A stretch of DNA of 62,608 nucleotides from positions 1 through 62,608 of the forward strand of contig CALHAX010000044.1 of assembly GCA_937931785.1 (NCBI GenBank), given 5' to 3'. The translations under genes and the position numbers were made by a program. The notes beneath the pieces were generated by a model. That model made no database searches and was not told the DNA's origin. It worked only from the letters and a program-made list of their open reading frames with translations. Positions 27,495 through 35,789 of the stretch are shown one piece after another; the stretch's first letter is position 1; each line of letters starts with the position of its first letter. This DNA is from an uncultured Hyphomicrobiaceae bacterium. GTDB taxonomy: Bacteria; Pseudomonadota; Alphaproteobacteria; Rhizobiales; CALHAX01.

Positions 27495-27626
27495 TTACTG
27501 AGCGACCTGAGTCTGCGCAGTAGGAGCACCAAAGCCGTTGATTGGTGCTTCGCGACGGCAAGCGCTGACAGCGATTGCTGTGACGAGAAGAGCCGTAACG
27601 ACCAGTGTTGTTTTTGTACCCTGCAT
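27495..27626 (-). CDS. Small lipoprotein
   Basis: 43 residues from ATG 27626, with GGAGAGA seven bases ahead. A hydrophobic signal (TTLVVTALLVTAIAVSAC) ends in a lipobox-like VSAC at Cys23, followed by a short polar tail RREAPINGFG and APTAQTQVAQ. A terminator lies 45 bases downstream, and the start region carries a good ribosome site, so it is a stand-alone gene. Function unknown; it is comparable in size to entericidin-type lipoproteins but is not clearly one. Confidence 0.65.
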   Translation of the reverse strand: MQGTKTTLVVTALLVTAIAVSACRREAPINGFGAPTAQTQVAQ

Positions 27627-27867
27627 GATTCTCTCCAAGAGTGTCTGATCCAAACAAGAATCAGTATATCGCATGCCAGACCGATTTTTCATCCAACGAA
27701 GCAGCCGGGGAACATATGTTTCCACAGTTTAAGATGCAAAAATATCACGCTGCGTCTTTGAGCGTTGCCCAATCACACGAAGTTACCTTTATCCGCAGCG
27801 CGAATTGAACGAATTAACTGGTATGACTGCGTTGGCTTTCAACACCTTACGACATTGAAGGAGATCC

Positions 27868-28335
27868 GTGCCCATGGCGAGATGTTTGCGATATGTTCTG
27901 CTAACCGGAGCACTGTTTGCCACGCTTACTGCGGCGACCACACTGGGAGGTGTGTCTGCATCAGCATCCACTGTGAAAGCTGTCATTGACCTCTCGGAAC
28001 AGCGCATGCGTGTCTATGTGAACGGCAAACAGAAGTACAAATGGGCCGTTTCAACAGGTACGGGCAAGTGGCCGACACGGCTCGGCGCCTTCACACCGTT
28101 CGGACGGGAACGGATTCACGTATCCAAGAAATGGAACATGACACTCCCTCATGTGGTGAAGTTCGATCAAACGGCCACAGGCATCAACGCCATTCACGGA
28201 ACAAACCGGACAAACAGACTTGGCCGCAGAGCATCACACGGATGCGTGCGTCTCGCCCCCCGGAACGCCGCGATTTTCTACAATCTTGTTGGCCAGCACG
28301 GCTTGTGGAGCACACAAGTCGTCGTCAAACGATAG
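27868..28335 (+). CDS. L,D-transpeptidase (YkuD family)
   Basis: 155 residues. A signal peptide (1-33) precedes the YkuD domain with His110, then SHGCVRL containing His124 and Cys126. AAGGAG lies ahead; the GTG at 27868 and the ATG at 27874 are both possible starts. It is similar in layout and in the RVYVNG, STGTG and ASHGCVRL blocks to the protein at 23975-24427. It would act on peptidoglycan in the periplasm. A strong terminator follows. Confidence 0.9.
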   Translation: MPMARCLRYVLLTGALFATLTAATTLGGVSASASTVKAVIDLSEQRMRVYVNGKQKYKWAVSTGTGKWPTRLGAFTPFGRERIHVSKKWNMTLPHVVKFDQTATGINAIHGTNRTNRLGRRASHGCVRLAPRNAAIFYNLVGQHGLWSTQVVVKR

Positions 28336-28364
28336 TCCATCCTGGCGCTTTCGAATGTTGATAC

Positions 28365-28397
28365 AGCCCGGTAGCTTGAAGCTACCGGGCTTTTTTT
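28365..28397 (+). terminator. Rho-independent terminator
   Basis: AGCCCGGTAGC and GCTACCGGGCT form a perfect 11-base stem with a short loop, followed by seven T. It ends the L,D-transpeptidase transcript. Confidence 0.93.
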
Positions 28398-28436
28398 GCA
28401 TACCACATTACACGGACAAGTGGTCGGGAGCGCTTC

Positions 28437-29108
28437 CTACTCTGCGGCTTCCATAGCAGATGCCGCAGGTGCCGGAACTGGGCAACTCACCCCGGTTCCC
28501 CGCAATCCGCAATAGCCCGCAGGGTTCTTTGCAAGATACTGCTGGTGATACTCTTCCGCAAAATAAAACGTTGGAGCATCAAGGACTTCCGTCATGACTG
28601 GGCCGAAACCCTTCGCACCAAGAGCCATCTCATAGGCACGCTTTGATTCCAGCACCGTTGCGTGCTGACTGGAGGTCGTGGTGTAGATACCTGAACGATA
28701 TTGCGTTCCAACGTCATTCCCCTGCCTCATGTGCTGGGTCGGATCATGGCTTTCCCAGAAGACCTTGAGCAAGGTTTCAAGCGCCACGGTGTTCGGATCA
28801 TACACCACCATCACAACCTCGTTGTGCCCCGTTTGCCCACTGCATACTTCCTGGTACGTCGGGTTTGGCGTCAAACCGCTCTGATAGCCGACTGCCGTGA
28901 CGTGAACACCTTCGATGGACCAGAACCTGCGTTCTGCACCCCAAAAGCACCCAAGCCCAAAATAAATTGTCTCATATCCGGCAGGATAAGGCCCCTGCAG
29001 CTGTGCATGGTTGGTGTAGTGCCGGGTAGCCGTTGGAATTGGCGTGTCTCGTCCCGGAAGGGCCGTTTCGGCAGTTGGCAACTCGGCCGACTTGCGTTTG
29101 AAAAACAT
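28437..29108 (-). CDS. msrA: Peptide-methionine (S)-S-oxide reductase
   Basis: 223 residues. The catalytic Cys54 is in [12 protein letters not shown], and [20 protein letters not shown] and [12 protein letters not shown] follow as in all MsrA proteins. Resolving cysteines are available in the tail ([13 protein letters not shown]). It repairs S-sulfoxides in oxidised proteins. GGGAG stands ahead of the ATG. The N-terminal 40 residues are longer than in minimal MsrA but have no clear signal. Confidence 0.95.
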   Translation of the reverse strand: MFFKRKSAELPTAETALPGRDTPIPTATRHYTNHAQLQGPYPAGYETIYFGLGCFWGAERRFWSIEGVHVTAVGYQSGLTPNPTYQEVCSGQTGHNEVVMVVYDPNTVALETLLKVFWESHDPTQHMRQGNDVGTQYRSGIYTTTSSQHATVLESKRAYEMALGAKGFGPVMTEVLDAPTFYFAEEYHQQYLAKNPAGYCGLRGTGVSCPVPAPAASAMEAAE

Positions 29109-29362
29109 CTCTTACTCCCTTCGGTATGGCTGGCAAAAGCAGTTCGGATACAGGTTCGTCTGATTACTCTACTCACTGATATAGGGTCACAGCCCCCCAT
29201 CACCAAATAAACTCATTCACACGAGAACGTTGAGTCCTGACCATGGGACGACTCTGCCAGCGGAAGCCTTGCATTGGCTGCGGGCAATCGGCATGCTTGC
29301 GATCCCCAAACCTTAGAGGCGCCTCACCTTATTGCGGGCCACAAGATGTCAGAGCACCCCTC

Positions 29363-30127
29363 ATGACGAAAGACACAGCAAAAACGGATACCGTGAAACA
29401 CGTTTATGAAGCCGGTGAAGGTCGCAAGACCATACTTGCTTTCGTTTTCATCGTTCTTCTCCCATTCCTCGCCAGCTTGCCTGTCATGATTTTTATGCGT
29501 GGGTTCAATGGGTTATGGCGTGATGCAGCATCGGCCATCGTACTCGCCATTCTGTTTGGCGTCTGGATGCTGTTTCTGCTGGTCAACGTCATGTCGTCCT
29601 TCCGAACACGGGTTGTCATCGACGATGAGAAGGTCAAGTTTTCGGTGCCGCGCTGGCGTGGCCCGAGCCCGGACGTGCGGTACATCAAGGACACCGTTGA
29701 ATTGAAGGATATCGAAGCAGTCGAGACACGGGGCGAAATCTACCAGGCGGTGAACGTGCCAGTTATGATGCGTGCAACGGTCCTGAAACTGAAGGACGGC
29801 CGTCAGCACTTGCTGGGATACGTCAATGAGAACTCGCCGGATCCGGCCTTGCCCTACCCTGAAATCGGCCGCGTGATTGCGGATCGTGCAGGCGTACCAT
29901 TCGTCGACAAGGGGCGTGTCGATGCCGGGCATCATGCACGGGCTATGTTGAAAGGTCCACCGGACTGGGACGCACGTCCGCTTTCCGAAGGCGCCTACCA
30001 CGACTATCAGCGCGACAATCAGTGGGCGATGCTTGGCTTGGCGTTTCTACTGTTTGGACTTGCGGGTGTCGGTCTGTTCGCAGACCTGTACCGCTCAGGT
30101 TGGTTCAGCTCCGTCGTTCCCGGTTGA
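29363..30127 (+). CDS. Membrane protein with PH-like domain
   Basis: 254 residues from ATG 29363; the frame upstream is not protein-like. Two helices (about 20-75) are followed by a beta-rich domain (TRVVIDDEKVKFSVPRW ... ATVLKLKDGRQHLLGYV) like those of bacterial PH/DUF304 proteins, then a soluble linker and a third helix near the C-terminus. Function unknown. No strong ribosome site is seen. It is convergent with the next small membrane protein gene. Confidence 0.65.
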   Translation: MTKDTAKTDTVKHVYEAGEGRKTILAFVFIVLLPFLASLPVMIFMRGFNGLWRDAASAIVLAILFGVWMLFLLVNVMSSFRTRVVIDDEKVKFSVPRWRGPSPDVRYIKDTVELKDIEAVETRGEIYQAVNVPVMMRATVLKLKDGRQHLLGYVNENSPDPALPYPEIGRVIADRAGVPFVDKGRVDAGHHARAMLKGPPDWDARPLSEGAYHDYQRDNQWAMLGLAFLLFGLAGVGLFADLYRSGWFSSVVPG

Positions 30128-30142
30128 CGACCTGCCAAACCA

Positions 30143-30457
30143 TCAATTCGCGAAAATGTTGGTCCGCCGCCTTTTGCGTCCCAGCCAATAAAGAAGTCCT
30201 GCAAGAACAAAAAACACGATCCACGTCGGCGATTGCAGGATGGCAATCACCACCGGATCCCATAGCCATCCGGCCACATAACGCTCAATGCCAGCCTGAA
30301 ACGCATTGAGACTGCTCGGTTCCAGATCGAACCAGTGCTTCCCGAGAGCGGTCATCACGAACCCTCCCTCATTGGCAATCGACTTGATCCCGTCATGAAC
30401 CAACGCAATGATCCCGACCACCAGGAACCAGCTCGCTATAAATCGCAATACAAACAT
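30143..30457 (-). CDS. Small membrane protein of unknown function
   Basis: 104 residues from ATG 30457. Two hydrophobic segments, about 5-22 and 75-93, flank a soluble loop (KSIANEGGFVMTALGKHWFD ...), and the tail GRKRRRTNIFAN is basic. No domain with known function is recognised, though the LQSPTWIVFFVLAGLLYWLG end is typical of a conserved alphaproteobacterial group. Confidence 0.6.
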   Translation of the reverse strand: MFVLRFIASWFLVVGIIALVHDGIKSIANEGGFVMTALGKHWFDLEPSSLNAFQAGIERYVAGWLWDPVVIAILQSPTWIVFFVLAGLLYWLGRKRRRTNIFAN

Positions 30458-30699
30458 AGGTATCAATCCTGCAGGTCGATCTTCGACGCTCAGCACATCA
30501 CAATCGCACGGTTATTTCGCGCTCCGGTGGTGATTTCAAGGTAAACAACGCACTTTGCACGACATCCGCAAGCCCCTCTCATCTGTCGAAGAATGACGGC
30601 ACAACCGGGCACCTTTCGCAATCTCTGCACACGCAAGCAGATTTACCACCGCATGCCCTTGTTTTATCCCGGCAGGGCCGTTATCCCCGTGGATCGAAC

Positions 30700-30789
30700 G
30701 GAGAGGTGGCCGAGTGGTCGAAGGCGCACGCCTGGAAAGTGTGTAGGCAGGCAACTGTCTCGAGGGTTCGAATCCCTCTCTCTCCGCCA
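30700..30789 (+). tRNA. tRNA-Ser (anticodon GGA)
   Basis: A full class II tRNA. GGAGAGG pairs with the 3' CTCTCC, the anticodon loop is CTGGAAA with anticodon GGA, there is a long variable arm (TGTGTAGGCAGGCAACTGTC), and GGTTCGAATCCC is the T arm. The 3' CCA is encoded. The reverse strand yields the common false protein [10 protein letters not shown], which is not a gene. Confidence 0.97.
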
Positions 30790-31113
30790 TCACTTCATAT
30801 GACACGTACAGACAGCCAATGAAGAGTTCTGCCATCTGGCGCCGAACCTGCTGTTTTTTCTGGAAAATTTGATCTCGCCTCGACAGGCTTGTCGTCCAAG
30901 CAACGACGAGTAGCGTCAACTCTTGCCACCCAATGACCGATCAATTGGGGGATGAATTAGGTGACGCGTTCGGGAGGTATCAGTGACAGCACGCGTTCGC
31001 AACAGCACGCTCAACCAGCGCTACTCACTGGGTGTTTGACAGAGGCAAACGCACCGTATCGCCTCTTGCAACGCAACCATTTGGCGTCATGATCCCGTCT
31101 CACGTGACATGAC
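30790..31113 (+). other. Gap between tRNA-Ser and RHS remnant
   Basis: No coding region, RNA or clear repeat is seen in these 324 bases. No second copy of the tRNA 3' end that would mark an attachment site was noticed nearby. Confidence 0.5.
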
Positions 31114-31740
31114 GTAGATCACCCAATCGGATGGCATCGACGATCCATTGGCGTTGACGGAATGGGACGGCACGGCGGGGCCGGCCACCGCATCGCACTA
31201 CTACACCACCGACCACCTTGCGACCGTCCGGGCGCTGCACGATGACACGGGCGCCATCACGGCGGAATACACGCATTCGGCGTACTGCAAGCCGGAAACA
31301 CGAGTTGAAACCGTCAGCCAGCCGCTCGGCTTCAACGCCCGCTACTACGACGCAGCCACCGGGCTCTATCACTATCACTTCCGGGACTACGATCCGGACA
31401 CGGGCACGTTCATCCAGGAAGACCCAATCTTCTTTGCAGCATCCGACCTGAACACGCGGCGCTACGTCTGGAACAACCCTGTCAGGGGTTTTCATCGTAG
31501 ATGGAAACACCGCGATGGTTTTGGTACTTCGAATTTTGGCGCGTCATGATTCAAGGTAAATCAGACGCACTCTTGAACTGGCGCGATCCGTCGGGACTGG
31601 TGGCGGCGATCGAATACGCTTGCCTGCTTGATTTCGGGTTCCATACGGGCACGACAATTGGCACCAATGGCGCATTGGGGATCGCCGGTGTGTTTGCCTC
31701 CGTCGTCCAAGCAACTCGGTGCGCAGGGTGTGGATGAAAA
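31114..31740 (+). pseudogene. Decayed 3' end of an RHS-repeat gene, split by repeat copy 4
   Basis: The reading frame SDGIDDPLALTEWDGTAG ... leads into the RHS core (LGFNARYYDAATGLYHYHFR, then DYDPDTGTFIQEDP) and stops being RHS-like at RYVWNNP. After 92 foreign bases the frame resumes as NWRDPSGLVAAIEYACLLDF. An in-frame TAG lies just before 31114 and no upstream RHS coding part is left. RHS proteins carry a polymorphic C-terminal toxin beyond DPxGL; here only a short Gly/Ala-rich stretch follows before a TGA at 31735. The gene is dead: 5' truncated and interrupted. Confidence 0.85.
31480..31573 (-). repeat. Hairpin-bearing dispersed repeat, copy 4 (diverged, inside RHS remnant)
   Basis: Reverse orientation. 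CGCGTCATGATTC and AATCAGACGC at 31540-31568 match the hairpin end of the other copies, and AGATGGAAACACCGCGATG at 31498-31516 matches their TGGAGACRCYGCGATG part. It interrupts the RHS frame. Junctions are uncertain by a few bases (31480-31571 or 31482-31573), but either removal is 92 bases. Confidence 0.75.
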
Positions 31741-32172
31741 ACTGCAGAAACTGCAACGGCGGATGATGCTGATTGCCATCTCTGCCGCCGCCAAACCGTC
31801 GACCTGTGGCAAGAACACGTCACCCAAACGCACCAGGACCTGCAAGGCCATGTACCGACCGTCAGCATCAACCGGTTTCGGATCTAACCTTCCGAAGGTC
31901 CAGTTGAGCAAGCAAGATCAACAACACCTGGGTCACCGGTCCGGACGGTCTCCAATGTACCCGTACCGTGAACCGGTTCCACCGCAATAATCTTGGCAGC
32001 TTCGCTGCATTCCCTGTCGCTCTGTGCGCCCCACGGCTCTTGCAATACGACCACGGATGAGAGCGACACACATCCGCATCACATATCAGTCGACGGGCAG
32101 ATAATTGATGTCCGTTTGCGGGGTTTTTCAATCCTTCATTACGGTCGTTTATTGAGGTATCGCAGTGCGCGT
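31741..32172 (+). other. Gap between RHS remnant and MBL gene
   Basis: 432 bases with no convincing gene. A frame-shifted stretch at 31710-31800 (QGVDEKLQKLQRR) could be further RHS debris, but stop codons and shifts make it unreadable. No terminator was recognised behind the MBL gene. Confidence 0.45.
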
Positions 32173-33099
32173 CTACGCTGCCACATACCGAAAACTCGCC
32201 CCTTGACGCTCCACCCGCCCAATGCCGGGGAACGGCATGTGATAGCCAATCATCTGCATCTTTTCCGATGCGAGTTGGTCGAGCAGCATTGCTCTCGTCT
32301 TTGCGCCGAGCTCTTTGTCCTGATCGGAGGCGAGCAACCAGTCCGGTTTCTCGAGCGCCACGTGATGGTTGTTGATGGCATCACCGACGATCATGAGACT
32401 TTCTGTACCAGCGCGCACCTCGAACGCCATATGTCCCGGTGTATGACCGTAGGTGCCTCTTGCAAGGATACCTGGCAGGATTTCCTCTCCTGCCTTGAAG
32501 AACGACACGTTGCTCTCAATCGCTTTCAGATTCCGTGCCGCACCGACTGCAAATGACTGTCGGTTTGCATCGATCGCGTTGATCGTCGTGGGGTTGATCC
32601 AGTAGTCCCACTCGGCCTTGCCGATCATGTAACTCGCATTCGGCAACAACGGTTCGTCAAACTCGTCCAGCAAACCCCAAATGTGATCCGGATGCGCATG
32701 GGTGAACACGACATGGGTGACGCTTTCGCGAGCGATCCCTCTCGCGTCCATCGCTTCGCTGACTTTTCCAGCGGAAGACTGGAAATTCGGTCCTGCACCG
32801 ACGTCAAAGAGGATGGTGTTTTTACCATCGCGCACCAGCGTGAGATTGCAGGGTGGCATGATCTGATCGCCGGTTATTCCTGCCTTCTTCAGAATGGCCG
32901 TGAGCTGTTTCGGCGGCAGACCTTCGAACATAAGAGTTTGCGGCAGAACCAAATGCCCATCGCTGAGGACATCAATGGTGAAGTGTCCCAGCTTGACCGT
33001 TGAGGATGCCCAACTTGTTGTGGCCGTGAAACTGGTGAGTGCCCCACCTGCAGCAGCTATGACGCCATATTTGAGAATTGTCCGCCGAGTAACACTCAT
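32173..33099 (-). CDS. Exported MBL-fold metallo-hydrolase
   Basis: 308 residues starting at ATG 33099. A twin-arginine signal (TRRTILKYG then Ala/Gly-rich stretch) is followed by the beta-lactamase fold with THAHPDHIWG (HxHxDH), a downstream GHTPGH and a final IGYHMPF, all ligands for two metals. The sequence is closest in type to quorum-quenching lactonase or arylsulfatase-like MBL enzymes; the substrate is not known. It follows lbpA, whose last bases lie 3 bases away on the same strand, at the end of the sHdr transcript, so it may act in the same sulfur system. Confidence 0.8.
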   Translation of the reverse strand: MSVTRRTILKYGVIAAAGGALTSFTATTSWASSTVKLGHFTIDVLSDGHLVLPQTLMFEGLPPKQLTAILKKAGITGDQIMPPCNLTLVRDGKNTILFDVGAGPNFQSSAGKVSEAMDARGIARESVTHVVFTHAHPDHIWGLLDEFDEPLLPNASYMIGKAEWDYWINPTTINAIDANRQSFAVGAARNLKAIESNVSFFKAGEEILPGILARGTYGHTPGHMAFEVRAGTESLMIVGDAINNHHVALEKPDWLLASDQDKELGAKTRAMLLDQLASEKMQMIGYHMPFPGIGRVERQGASFRYVAA

Positions 33100-33101
33100 G
33101 A

Positions 33102-33539
33102 TCAGCCGCAACCCTCAAAACCATCCGCCGCCATCTTTGCTTCGTACGGTGCTGTGACGTCCGCCCCCGGCGTGAGCGTCGCTTTGATCTCGTCCCAGTT
33201 TTCGGGTTTGAGGACCACCATCCATGCGGCATACGGATCATCGTTCGCAAGCGCGGGATTGCTTTTCAGATCTTCGTTGACTTCGATGACTTCACCACCC
33301 GCTGCGGATTTTGCCGGACCCACCCATTTACCGGATTCAACCGTGGCACAGGAGCGTCCGGCTTTCACGGAGCGCCCCGTCTTCTTCGGTGTAAAAGCGA
33401 CCAGTTGACCGGCCATTGCCGTAGCGACCGCCGTCATGCCAATCCGCACGTTTCCGTCACCGACTTCCGTAAACCAGATGTGGTTCTCGACATCGTAGAG
33501 AAGATCATCTGGCATATGGCAACCGCGTACATCAGGCAT
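33102..33539 (-). CDS. lbpA: Lipoate-binding protein LbpA of the sHdr system (GcvH-like)
   Basis: 145 residues with the GcvH fold (VENHIWFTEVGDGNVRIGM; AGQLVAFTPKKTGRSVKAGR). The candidate lipoyl lysine is Lys71 in ATVESGKWVGP, where glycine-cleavage proteins have ESVKA, a change known in LbpA proteins. Single cysteines are at 7, 64 and 144. LbpA carries the sulfur intermediate in sHdr-dependent oxidation and is not part of glycine cleavage. It follows sHdrB2 and a small Cys-rich protein, and the lipoyl-making genes lie 7 kb upstream on the same strand. GGAG precedes the ATG. Confidence 0.92.
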   Translation of the reverse strand: MPDVRGCHMPDDLLYDVENHIWFTEVGDGNVRIGMTAVATAMAGQLVAFTPKKTGRSVKAGRSCATVESGKWVGPAKSAAGGEVIEVNEDLKSNPALANDDPYAAWMVVLKPENWDEIKATLTPGADVTAPYEAKMAADGFEGCG

Positions 33540-33564
33540 ATCAGTCTCCGTTTGGTTCTATTCT

Positions 33565-34005
33565 TCAACCACCGTTTGCGCGTATCGGACGGGAAGAACA
33601 ACAAAATTCACCGAGTTCGGCAACTTGCATTTTTCCACCCACGAACAAGCAAAGATGCTTTGCAACCATGCCCGCCATAGTGAGACGCTTATAGACGTCG
33701 GGATGGTCTGGATCGTTGGTGATCAGATTGTGGTGGTACGCCAATTCGCGACAGGTTTCGCGACAGGCATTGAACGAAGGATCGCCCTTGCACCCTTGTC
33801 GATGCAGGGCGATGAGGCGAAAGCCCTCTTTTGTTTCCGTTGTTGGTTCCTGATCGTGCGCCACGAGCCAGGCGGACATGATTTGCTCGCCAATCGAAAT
33901 GAGGTGCTGGGATCGGTTGACCACGTCTCCGACACTATCGCGCGCGGACACCGAGTCGATGCGGGCTTCAATTGTATCGAATGAGAACTCTGCGGTGGTT
34001 TCCAT
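33565..34005 (-). CDS. Cys-rich protein of the sHdr operon, unknown function
   Basis: 146 residues, helical, without signal or membrane segments. Conserved-looking Cys/His cluster in two patches: Cys72, Cys81, Cys85 with His91-His92, and Cys119 with Cys135-Cys136. This looks like a metal or Fe-S site, but no motif is standard. It follows sHdrB2 by one base and precedes LbpA, so it belongs to the sHdr transcript. A part in the sHdr complex or LbpA maturation is inferred from place only. Confidence 0.65.
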   Translation of the reverse strand: METTAEFSFDTIEARIDSVSARDSVGDVVNRSQHLISIGEQIMSAWLVAHDQEPTTETKEGFRLIALHRQGCKGDPSFNACRETCRELAYHHNLITNDPDHPDVYKRLTMAGMVAKHLCLFVGGKMQVAELGEFCCSSRPIRANGG

Positions 34006-34006
34006 G

Positions 34007-34960
34007 TTACGTCGCCCACAACAGGCGTTTGTCGATCATCAGATCTGTCGCGTCCGAAACATTCTCATGGATGCCGAGTTTGCGAGGTGCAACGCCGAGT
34101 GCCAGCCCCAGAAGCTGGGTGAAGTACATAATCACCACGTTCGTCTTTCGGCCCAGAACTTTTTCCGCGCGTATTTGGTGCATCTCAAGCCCGCTGTGAC
34201 ACGTCGGGCATTCGGTCGCGATCACTTCTGCACCAGCGGCTTCGGCGGCCTCTATGATGTTGAGAACGAGCTTGGTCGAAGTGTCACTGTCGGACAGGGT
34301 GTGGGCTCCGCCGCAACATGCCGTTTTCAACGGGAAGTCCACGTTCACCGCTCCGGCAGTAGCCAGAAGATCATCCATGAAGTGCGGTTCTGACGTTGAT
34401 TCCGAGCCTGGTCCCTGATCCTTCTCGGGGAAGATATGTCGGGGGCGCGTATACATGCAGCCGTAGTAGTTCGCGACCTTGAGCCCCTTGAGTGAGTGCT
34501 TTACGCGGCGCGAAAGTTCTTCTTCACCAATGGCATCCTTGATCCAGTCGAGTGCATGGATGGTTTCGGCTTGACCGGCCTCGTAGGTTTTGTGACCTGC
34601 TTTGGTGGAGAGGCGGTCGACAACCTCCTTGGTTGCAGGATCATTTTCGAGGTCATATTCTGCTTTTTTGAGGTTGTGATAGCAACCGTTGCACGGGGCC
34701 ATGACAACGTCATGCTTGTTCTTGTTCACCGCATTCGAGAGTACGCGCGACGAAAGGTAAGTTTGTATCTTCGGATCGATGTTTTTCACTTCCATCGCGC
34801 CGCAGCAGTTCCAGTTTTTCACCTCGTCCAGTTTCAAACCGAGTTGCTTGCCGACCGCCCTGGTGGACGTGTCGTAAGCTTTGCCCGTGCCTTCGAGGGC
34901 GCACCCCGGATAGTAGGCCACGCGTTTGTATTTTTTGTCTTTGCTCAAGAGTTTTGTCAT
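34007..34960 (-). CDS. shdrB2: sHdrB2, heterodisulfide reductase subunit B-like
   Basis: 317 residues with two CCG domains (NWNCCGAMEV with CNGCYHNLKK, and TACCGGAHTL with CPTCHSGLEMHQ) that in HdrB hold noncubane 4Fe-4S clusters. The N-terminus YYPGCALEGTGKAYD is the first conserved block. It forms the sHdr complex with the other subunits and is the likely partner of sHdrC2, encoded just upstream (gap of five bases). GGAG stands ahead of the ATG. Confidence 0.9.
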   Translation of the reverse strand: MTKLLSKDKKYKRVAYYPGCALEGTGKAYDTSTRAVGKQLGLKLDEVKNWNCCGAMEVKNIDPKIQTYLSSRVLSNAVNKNKHDVVMAPCNGCYHNLKKAEYDLENDPATKEVVDRLSTKAGHKTYEAGQAETIHALDWIKDAIGEEELSRRVKHSLKGLKVANYYGCMYTRPRHIFPEKDQGPGSESTSEPHFMDDLLATAGAVNVDFPLKTACCGGAHTLSDSDTSTKLVLNIIEAAEAAGAEVIATECPTCHSGLEMHQIRAEKVLGRKTNVVIMYFTQLLGLALGVAPRKLGIHENVSDATDLMIDKRLLWAT

Positions 34961-34965
34961 GCTGC

Positions 34966-35766
34966 TTACTCCGCCGCCTCGACCAGTGTCGATGTTGCAT
35001 TGTCATTAGACGCTTGCGGCGTCGGTGATGTTGGTTTGTCCAGACCCAGCAGTTTACGATGCTTGGTATCCTGTTCGATGATATAGTCTTCAATGGCGAG
35101 TTGCGATTTACGCCAGCCCTTCGTTTTGGGGCGAAAGATCGTTGACTTCGCCATGTGGAACATCATTCCAAAAGGCAATTTCTTGAACAATCTGAAGGCC
35201 ATTGTTGTCAGCCAGTTTTGCATCAACGGCTGACCGGTTTTCTTGAAGAAGCCGCGTATGATACCGCTCTCTTCGATCTTGCCGCGCTTGATAACCTGCT
35301 CGGAAAACACTTCATCAAATAGCGTCGAGGGCGACTTGGGTGTGTGACCCATTAATTCCAACCAATGCGCTGTTGCCTTCATCACCCCCTCGGGCGCCAC
35401 CTCACGCGGGCAGACATACGTACATTTGTTGCAGGACACGCATTGCCAGATGATGTCCTTGTCGCGCAGCAGCTCAGACTCCATACCCGTGCGAATGAGA
35501 TAGATCCAGTAGCGTGGATTGAAGTCCGCGTTCAGCGCGTTCACGGTGCACGAGTTGGTGCAAGACCCGCATTGCCAACACCGGTGTATGTTCTCGCCAC
35601 CTGGCAGACCAGCGATCTGATCTTCGAGATCTTCGTTGTAATCGGTCACGACGCGGGATTCGATGAATGTCGACCAATGTCCCGACACATCCACACCGTC
35701 GATGACCAGATCATCGCGTGTGCGGATGTTCTCCTCTCTGATCAGTGATTTTTCATGAATGGGCAT
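34966..35766 (-). CDS. shdrC2: sHdrC2, heterodisulfide reductase subunit C-like ferredoxin
   Basis: 266 residues. Two [4Fe-4S] motifs: Cys63/66/69/73 (CWQCGSCTNSC) and Cys109/112/115/119 (CVSCNKCTYVC). The rest is helical, with a basic middle and an Ala/Thr-rich tail. It links the flavin subunit and the CCG subunit in sHdr. Order C2-B2 downstream of sHdrA-Hyp is the one known for sHdr loci. Confidence 0.9.
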   Translation of the reverse strand: MPIHEKSLIREENIRTRDDLVIDGVDVSGHWSTFIESRVVTDYNEDLEDQIAGLPGGENIHRCWQCGSCTNSCTVNALNADFNPRYWIYLIRTGMESELLRDKDIIWQCVSCNKCTYVCPREVAPEGVMKATAHWLELMGHTPKSPSTLFDEVFSEQVIKRGKIEESGIIRGFFKKTGQPLMQNWLTTMAFRLFKKLPFGMMFHMAKSTIFRPKTKGWRKSQLAIEDYIIEQDTKHRKLLGLDKPTSPTPQASNDNATSTLVEAAE

Positions 35767-35789
35767 GGTTCAAACTTTCTTGCTGACCG

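Noticed and set aside
29109-29362. Possible small RNA (6S-like) or N-terminal extension ahead of the PH-like membrane protein
   Set aside because: No recognisable conserved core or closed stem was found, and the in-frame extension from 29243 is not protein-like.
30536-30919. Minus-strand frame with [16 protein letters not shown] across tRNA-Ser
   Set aside because: This is the well-known false protein made by reading a serine tRNA backwards; the tRNA explains the sequence.
30700-32172. tRNA-Ser followed by RHS debris as a genomic island with attachment sites
   Set aside because: No integrase gene and no second copy of the tRNA 3' end was seen within the window.
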